Source: Rhizophagus clarus
Lineage: Eukaryota; Glomeromycota; Glomeromycetes; Glomerales; Glomeraceae
Length of the DNA stretch: 64,000 nt
NCBI GenBank assembly: GCA_015698045.1
Contig: BLAL01000274.1
Coordinates: forward strand, 868,001-932,000
Direction of reading: 5' to 3'
Part shown: positions 58,135 through 64,000 of the stretch, in pieces
How the letters are laid out: every line of letters starts with the position of its first letter
Position numbering within the stretch: the first letter of the stretch is position 1
The notes under the pieces: model-generated
What the model was told of the DNA's origin: nothing
Database searches by the model: none
The model's input: the letters and a program-made list of their open reading frames with translations, nothing else
Position numbers and translations under genes: made by a program

Positions 58135-58169
58135 GGGGAGGGAGAAAGAGGGGGGGGAGGGGAAGGGGG
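58135..58169 (+). other. Second G-rich tract with quadruplex potential
   Basis: Runs of G4, G4, G9, G4 and G5 separated by A or AGAAAGA, followed by T11. Same G-then-T layout as the tract at 55400. Confidence 0.6.
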
Positions 58170-58957
58170 TTTTTTTTTTTACGGATAAATCTGTATTAGG
58201 TTATATAAATAACAATGAAAAATAACATGTGATCGATATGTAAGTTGGCTAAGGCTAACTCTTTGATTTATTTCTAAACGTTTTATTTATTATATATGTA
58301 TAAATTTATAATGGCGTTTCGTATTTTTAACAATGTTATACGGAATATGTTCGGAAATTCCTTCGATTATCAAGATTTTTTTAATGCTTTCTTACATTAT
58401 AGTTCTTATGTTGAATAAATTACCTAATATGATAAATTTATTGTTGACCAAAGTTAGATAATAGAATTTTTAAAACAACCGAATTTATTCCGTAAAATTT
58501 TCGTTAATTTAATATTTCAGTATTAAAATATTCTTTCAATGAATAATGAAAATGTTCTTAACACAATTGGTTTGAGAAAATCATATTGTTCTAATCATGC
58601 AAGAAGTTTTTTATTTGAAATATGAACGAGCCTTTCTCCATATATACTTTTTTTTTTTTTTAACTAATTATGAAGTAATGCTTTTTCTTTTCATTTACTA
58701 AATTTGTCAATTTACTATTCCGCTTCTTGTTATTTCGTACGTAATTAACGCCATTGTTCAATATTCGTGTAACGATAAACAAGGTTTCGGTCATTGTCTT
58801 TTTATCTTTTCATTATTTTAGATGATATCTTTTTACTCATGAAAATTATTAGTTTATACGTTATTTACCGAGAAATTGTTTGAAGTTGGAAAATTACCAA
58901 AGTCAGGTGTAAAGAAAATGCATAAAGAAACAATAGTAAAAAAAAAAAAATATATTT

Positions 58958-58992
<35 letters not shown>

Positions 58993-60318
58993 GTATATAT
59001 TAACTTCATATTCTTTTACTTTTCAATTCTTATCAATAAAGTTTTCTTTTTTTGGCTTGTATAAATTTACACTACATCTTATGACTTTAATAGGTTTTAT
59101 TAACTAAAACTTTACTTTTTGATTTCTTTGTATTTTAAACAGGTTTATTATTCATGGGCTTTTGCTTGAATAATGCAGGGTTTTTCTACAACTTTATCCA
59201 GTTATGATAATGATAATGATGCTGTGTGATGTAAAACACGTATCTCAACATTTTTCTGTATTTCATTATTGTTATTATTTTTTTTTTTTTTTTTTAAAGA
59301 AAATAAAAAATTAACCGAATGATTTTTTCTTTGTTTGCCCATTGTAAGTGGCATTGTTTACGATTGAGGGGATAATGACATAGAGTTTCATCATAAAAGA
59401 ACTACTATAACTAGAATATATTTATAGAAAATGTAAGCTTATGTCAAAATCAAGTTTATTGCATTTGAAAAATCCTCGATTTGGATTAATTTTAAGTCAC
59501 CTGAATTTTTTTCTTTTCAACGAATAAAAAATTTTCTTAATTACGGTTTATTACCCCACATTTCATTATTAAACTGCGGGGATGTGTAACAGCGCTTTGA
59601 CATTTGATAACTTTTGACATTTTTCATATGATTTAATTTTTTGTTGACATTTTTGACAAAATTTTTTTTTTTTCCGGTATATTTTTTTTTGTTTACTTTT
59701 TGGCGCTTTTTTTATTATACATGTATATATACATTTATGTATATATACATTTCACTTATATATGTTTATTTTACTTTTCATTGTATATAATTTCACCGGG
59801 AATTATCTTTCATTTAATCTAGATTCGTAATGATGTGTTTCGTAAACAAAGAAAATCGTTAAAAAAAGAAAATTTTCTCATTCTAGCCATAAAATTTTAA
59901 TTATCCCAATTCATCCAAAATCTGTTAATTTTATTTATACTGTATAACCTTAAATTTATATGTTCGGATGTTAAAATCCGCCATTTGAATTCATGCCGAA
60001 ACTATTGATATTATTGATACTATTGATGCTATTGATCTCTTATATAAAATTATCTTTTATATATTCTCACTTAATTAAGGTTTTAATATTAATTCTTATT
60101 GGATTAACAAAGTGAATGCGTGGAAATCCTTTGTGAGTGTTATAAATACGTTATATATTTGATTGATTAAACAAATAAGGTTCATTTCAATTCCTTTTGG
60201 GAAAAATTTTAAAATATTAATTTATTTTATTTATATTAGATAATTAATTATTATTTCCTATATTGTATACAATATAATAAACAAAGAATCTATTATATAC
60301 TATATAAGTACTGTACTC

Positions 60319-60350
<32 letters not shown>

Positions 60351-60463
60351 GTATTTTTAACAATGTGGTTTGTTTTTTTTCTCGCGCTGATATGATGAAT
60401 TAAGTTTAATAATTTTGCCCAGAATTAATTTAAATCTTTTTAATGCGGCCCAAAACTAATCGT

Positions 60464-60480
60464 GATGACGTGACGTAACC
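60464..60480 (+). promoter_or_regulatory. Overlapping TGACG sites (ATGACGTGACGTAACC)
   Basis: TGACG at 60466-60470 and TGACGTAA at 60471-60478, the latter a good CRE/ATF-type half-site. The surrounding 60440-60610 is less AT-skewed and could be a promoter, but no gene start is tied to it. Confidence 0.25.
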
Positions 60481-61360
60481 ATGCTTTTTCATTCACAGTC
60501 GATAGTGATTTAATTAGTATCGCTTATCACAACCGTTTTACCAACCCGTTGTATTCACATTAAAATGTGTAGAAAACTCTGTTGATCTGCCACGATTTTA
60601 CAAAATCAGACTAAACACGATTGTTTATTTAAGTGATTTCTAATAAAAAATTCTGATATTTATGGTATGCAATCTGTCTAATATAATTAGTGTAAAAATA
60701 TGTTAATAAGAAATTTTGTATTTTCATGTTTACAAATTGCAACATGCATTAAAAATTGGTTAATTAAGACAACTTATTTACTACAGTATTCTAATGTCTA
60801 TATACACGTCTTTTTAAAGTAATGTAATACAAATCTGTAATTAATAATATTACTTTTTTTTTCTTTTTCTTATATTAAATTTTTGTATCAAGAGTATGAA
60901 GCATTCTTAATTAGAAATCTAATCAAAATAATGTTAATTAATAAAATATTTTTTAAAAATACATCCAATGTATATAGTTTTTTTTATAGCAATTATAGCA
61001 AGTGATAGAGAATACAGAATTTATTTTACATTATAAATTATAAACTAATTGCAATTTTATAGGTTAATTTTATAAATTTCTTTTAGAACAGATTAAATAT
61101 ATTAGAATTTGGATTTTTTTTATACATTTATACAAAATGCATAATGCAATATATAACAGTAACAAATAAAGTTTTTATTATTAAATTTTGCAAATTTTTA
61201 AAACAATAAAAATAAAGAATAAAAAGGTATGATATACATAGCAAATTTTTTAATTCTCTAATTCATTTATTCTAACTTAATTTTAAATTTTAAACTCTAT
61301 AACCAATTATTAAAAAATATATAATATGTATAATATCATATAAATAACAAATTTGTCTAA

Positions 61361-63360
61361 TAAAAAAAAAACTCTTCCCCGTTCTGTTCACAACCATAAT
61401 AAAATTTAAAACAAAATTTTTTATTTTATTTTATTTAATAACGACGTTATGGAGTTGAGCCAAAATAAATATTTTATGGAAGAAGAATATCTCCCTACTG
61501 ACAATGACTCTTCTTCTGAAGCTGAAGAGTCCTCTTCTATCGTTTCTTATTCAGTTCATCAGGAGGGCTATGAGCCCCCTGCTCCTCAACATCTTTGGTC
61601 CAAAGTTCAGTCCAAGAAAAAAGGGAAAAAGAAACAGAAGAAAAACAAAAACAAGCAACCTGTATCTTTACCACGGCCCTCTATCCCTTCGATAGAAACA
61701 ATGGATGCTCAAATTGCTTCGTGATGCACACAATATGAACAACATGTTTTTGCTTTGCTAGACGAAAATTTTCAACATATTACAAGTGACACTGCCCAGG
61801 AACAAGGCAAAAGGTTAATAAAGACCTTTGGCGCTGCTGCTGAACCTGTACGATACAAAGACATATCACGTAAAACGAACATTCCAAACACACTGGTATC
61901 TTTGATAATACACTCAGGCCTAAGGATTTTTGAAGCTTTTCTTCACCAGCCTGAATTTTTTCAAAAAATATCGTCCAACCTTGAGAAAAAAGTGGGCGGT
62001 CCAGTTGCAGATGGAATTTCACGTGATATACAAAATCTGGTAAATTCTGGTGACCCACACCTAGTCACACCGCCAATAATACCTGAAATAGGAATATCTC
62101 AGCCTGGTATCTCCTCAAAATCGCCGATTATGCCCGAGTAGCGATTGCCTACAGCTGATGAGGAATTGATTGACGTAAACATGGAGAACGTCAACGATGA
62201 TACACCTATGCTTTCACAACCTTCTGGTAGTAGTAATACTACGCTAAAAGATAAGAAAAAAAAGAAGGTTACTGATAAATCGGTGGAAAAAATATTCGTA
62301 GATACTAACATTCCTGATGAAAAAGTTAATAAAATTAGGGATATCTTCGTTTATGACGTACCCTCAAGTTGGTCCCACGAAAAAATACTTGCCGAACTTA
62401 AAGCGTGGGGAGATCCTATCTCAATGACTGTGAAAAAGCAAAGGAAATACCAAACGCTTCAAATCAAAATATGTCTCTCAACTTTCGCACTTACTTCCTT
62501 CGAACAGGGGATATGGCAATACTCCATTGGTGATATATCTGTACGTTGGTTCCCTGGAAACTGGTCGCTACACCAAAGGAAAAAAAGAGAACAGTTTCGC
62601 TTATACCTTAATGATTTACCTCAAGAATCTCGTTATTGGTCAACATGGAAACGCACTGCTCCTTCTCAGGAGATGTTTAGTCATTTACCAATCAAAGCAA
62701 TTAAACATTTTGAAACAGGTGGAAAAGCCTCGATTGTAGTCTTCTTTGAAAAATATGAGGATGTGGAAATCTGTAGGAGAACCAGATTTAATTTCAACCA
62801 CAATGACGTTGACTACTCTCTTCCATGGTGTTTAGCTCCCCTTACTGCCTCGCAAACAAAAAAGTCCAAGGATTCCTTTGGTTCAATTAAGAAGTCCAAA
62901 AGTAAAGACTCCTTTAAGAAGACCAAGAATTCTAGTTCCTCAAAAACTCACTTGGCTAATTCTAAACCTTCCAAGAAGGACAAGACAAAGACTTCTGAAA
63001 AGTCGAAAGACAAGAAGAAAAAGAAGTCTCTGGGCAAGAAGACTGACGATAAGATGGATATTGTCAAGCTTTTGTTAACTCTAATTTCTAAATTTTAGTC
63101 ATATATAGTGTTTTATTTTTTTTTGGGTTGGGTTCTGTATTGGATAGGTTGCTACAATTTCCCTTAATTGGAAATTGGGACTTTGGTCCAACTGGTCATC
63201 CTATTTTGATGGGATTGGATGCTGCTTGACTCTAGCTAGTTTCTCAAAGTTGATTTTGATATAGTTAGTTTCTTTATGTATTCCTGACGTCACCCTAGGG
63301 CATTTACTTAATAAAGTATTTGGTTTTAAAAAATAAAAAATAAAAATAAAATAAAAATAA
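61361..63360 (+). mobile_element. Structurally complete ORF1-only retroposon, 2000 bp, with a 19-bp target duplication
   Basis: AAATAACAAATTTGTCTAA occurs exactly at 61342-61360 and 63361-63379. Between them are a short leader (TAAAAAAAAAACTCTTCCCC), one ORF1-like frame (61449-63098), a ~200-bp 3' UTR (GACGTCACCCTAGGGCATTT, then ACTTAATAAAG) and a tail of AAAATA/AAATA repeats. There is no reverse transcriptase or endonuclease frame. The leader shares AACTCTTCC with the element at 2551. Confidence 0.85.
61449..63098 (+). pseudogene. ORF1-like RNA-binding protein (two RRM-like domains), two in-frame stops
   Basis: One reading frame of 550 codons is interrupted only by TGA at 61722-61724 (codon 92) and TAG at 62139-62141 (codon 231), both one C-to-T change from a sense codon (CGA, CAG). 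Parts: an acidic Ser/Glu N-terminus; a Lys-rich stretch ~57-75; a mid domain (LLDENFQHITSDTAQEQGKR); an RRM-like domain ~295-375 (DIFVYDVPSSW, LAELKAWGDPISM, ISVRWFPGNW); a second related domain ~383-455 (RLYLNDLPQ, AIKHFETGGKASIVVFFEKY); and a Lys/Ser-rich tail. LINE ORF1 proteins of this sort coat element RNA; that role is inferred. The ORF is not followed by ORF2. Confidence 0.75.
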
Positions 63361-63379
63361 AAATAACAAATTTGTCTAA

Positions 63380-64000
63380 ACATGGTATACATGATTTAAT
63401 AATGTAGTTTATACGGTATATTAAATAGTTAATTTATTTTTTTTTATTTCTTTTTAGATTTTTTAGGCATGACCTTTAGCTACTCCTTTAACTTCAGAAA
63501 GGTAATAGATAGTTTTTTTTTGCTTTTATTTTCCTTTCTTTTAACTTTTATTAACTTGTTCATTTTTTTTTAGATATAGCTATTTTTAATTCCATTTTGA
63601 CAGAAATTTAAGAGAGTTTTACTTTTTTTATTTTCTCTTTATTCTTTTTTTTGTTTCATCAGTTTTACTAATCTTTTTGTTTTTTTTTAAATATGTACCA
63701 TTTTAGTAAATATTCAAGTAATTTTTTTTTATCTCTTTCTTTTATTGTTTATTTTTTTTAAAATAATATTAACTGATTTCTTTGTATTATTTCCTTTATT
63801 TTTCTTATTTTTCTATATGTATTTTATTGTTTCTTTTATTTTTTTCACTTTTTTTTCTATTTTTTTTATTTTTTTTTATTTTTTTTTTTTGTTTTCTTCA
63901 TTTCTTTTTTTGGTTTTTTTTTATGATTACTTCTGTGATCTTTTATTATTTCATTTTATTAATCTTTAAGTTTTTTTATTATTTTTTTTTTATTTCTTTC
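63380..64000. repeat. T-rich, G-poor tract to the window end
   Basis: Repeated TTTTTTA, TTTCTTTT and TTTATTTTTTTC with few G. The open frame at 63745-63969 is Phe-rich and composition-driven. No gene is supported. Confidence 0.6.

Larger units (their letters stand above)
55419..61341. other. 5.9-kb gene-free region with microsatellites
   Basis: Microsatellites: (AC)n(AT)n at 56382-56406, (AT)n near 57013-57035, (TTA)n at 57855-57880, (TA)n near 58962-59000 and 60320-60345. Unlike the 17-33 kb desert it lacks obvious transposon remnants and keeps mixed-complexity sequence, so it may hold UTRs, regulatory DNA or undetected short exons. No coding region or RNA gene could be supported. Confidence 0.4.

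Noticed and set aside
1-64000. tRNA, rRNA and spliceosomal RNA genes
   Set aside because: No convincing tRNA B-box plus cloverleaf, rRNA core or U6-type sequence was noticed by eye. Covariance-model scans would be decisive and were not possible.

Overview
The window is very AT-rich (long A and T runs, G-poor stretches), intron-bearing and dominated by transposable elements. Spliced genes with GT..AG introns of 66-100 nt, FAR1/MULE-, Plavaka-, hAT- and pogo-type transposases, a Kre9/Knh1-like wall protein and a poly-Q BTB protein together suggest a repeat-rich early-diverging fungus. An arbuscular mycorrhizal (Glomeromycotina, Rhizophagus-like) genome fits best. That placement is inference from protein style and composition, not from a search.

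Host genes are few. Two look whole: a three-exon secreted, probably GPI-anchored Kre9/Knh1-like protein on the minus strand (14354-15267) and a single-exon BTB-like protein with a poly-Q insertion on the minus strand (53687-54616). Small gene pieces (a Myb/SANT-like exon at 40017-40184 and a two-exon fragment at 34642-34895) lie inside a large terminal-inverted-repeat element.

Layout. 1-0.5 kb: end of a Plavaka/CMC-type transposase. 1-2.5 kb: tandem repeats. 2.55-7.55 kb: an ORF1-only LINE-like retroposon split by a 3.1-kb hAT element with a perfect 8-bp target duplication. 7.5-13.7 kb: tandem repeats, a TA-flanked MITE and two tandem ~0.9-kb inverted-repeat elements. 14.3-17 kb: the Kre9-like gene and its flank. 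17-33.5 kb: gene-free AT-rich DNA with nested MITEs (21.6-23.6 kb), satellites and long T-rich tracts. 33.55-41.87 kb: an 8.3-kb inverted-repeat element holding the Myb/SANT exon and two head-to-tail LINE 3' ends in one duplicated palindromic target. 42-45 kb: retroposon fragment, 121-bp repeats, a fold-back MITE and a short mRNA retrocopy. 45.6-51.2 kb: a MULE with a FAR1-type transposase, itself split by a pogo/Tigger element. 53.7-61.3 kb: the BTB gene and a long upstream region. 61.36-63.36 kb: a structurally complete 2.0-kb ORF1-only retroposon with a 19-bp target duplication. The end is T-rich.

The window is best read as layered insertions: hAT into retroposon, pogo into MULE into an older repeat, MITE into MITE, retrocopy into MITE into satellite, LINE beside LINE in a DNA element. 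Target duplications seen directly in the sequence fix the order of events at most of these sites.
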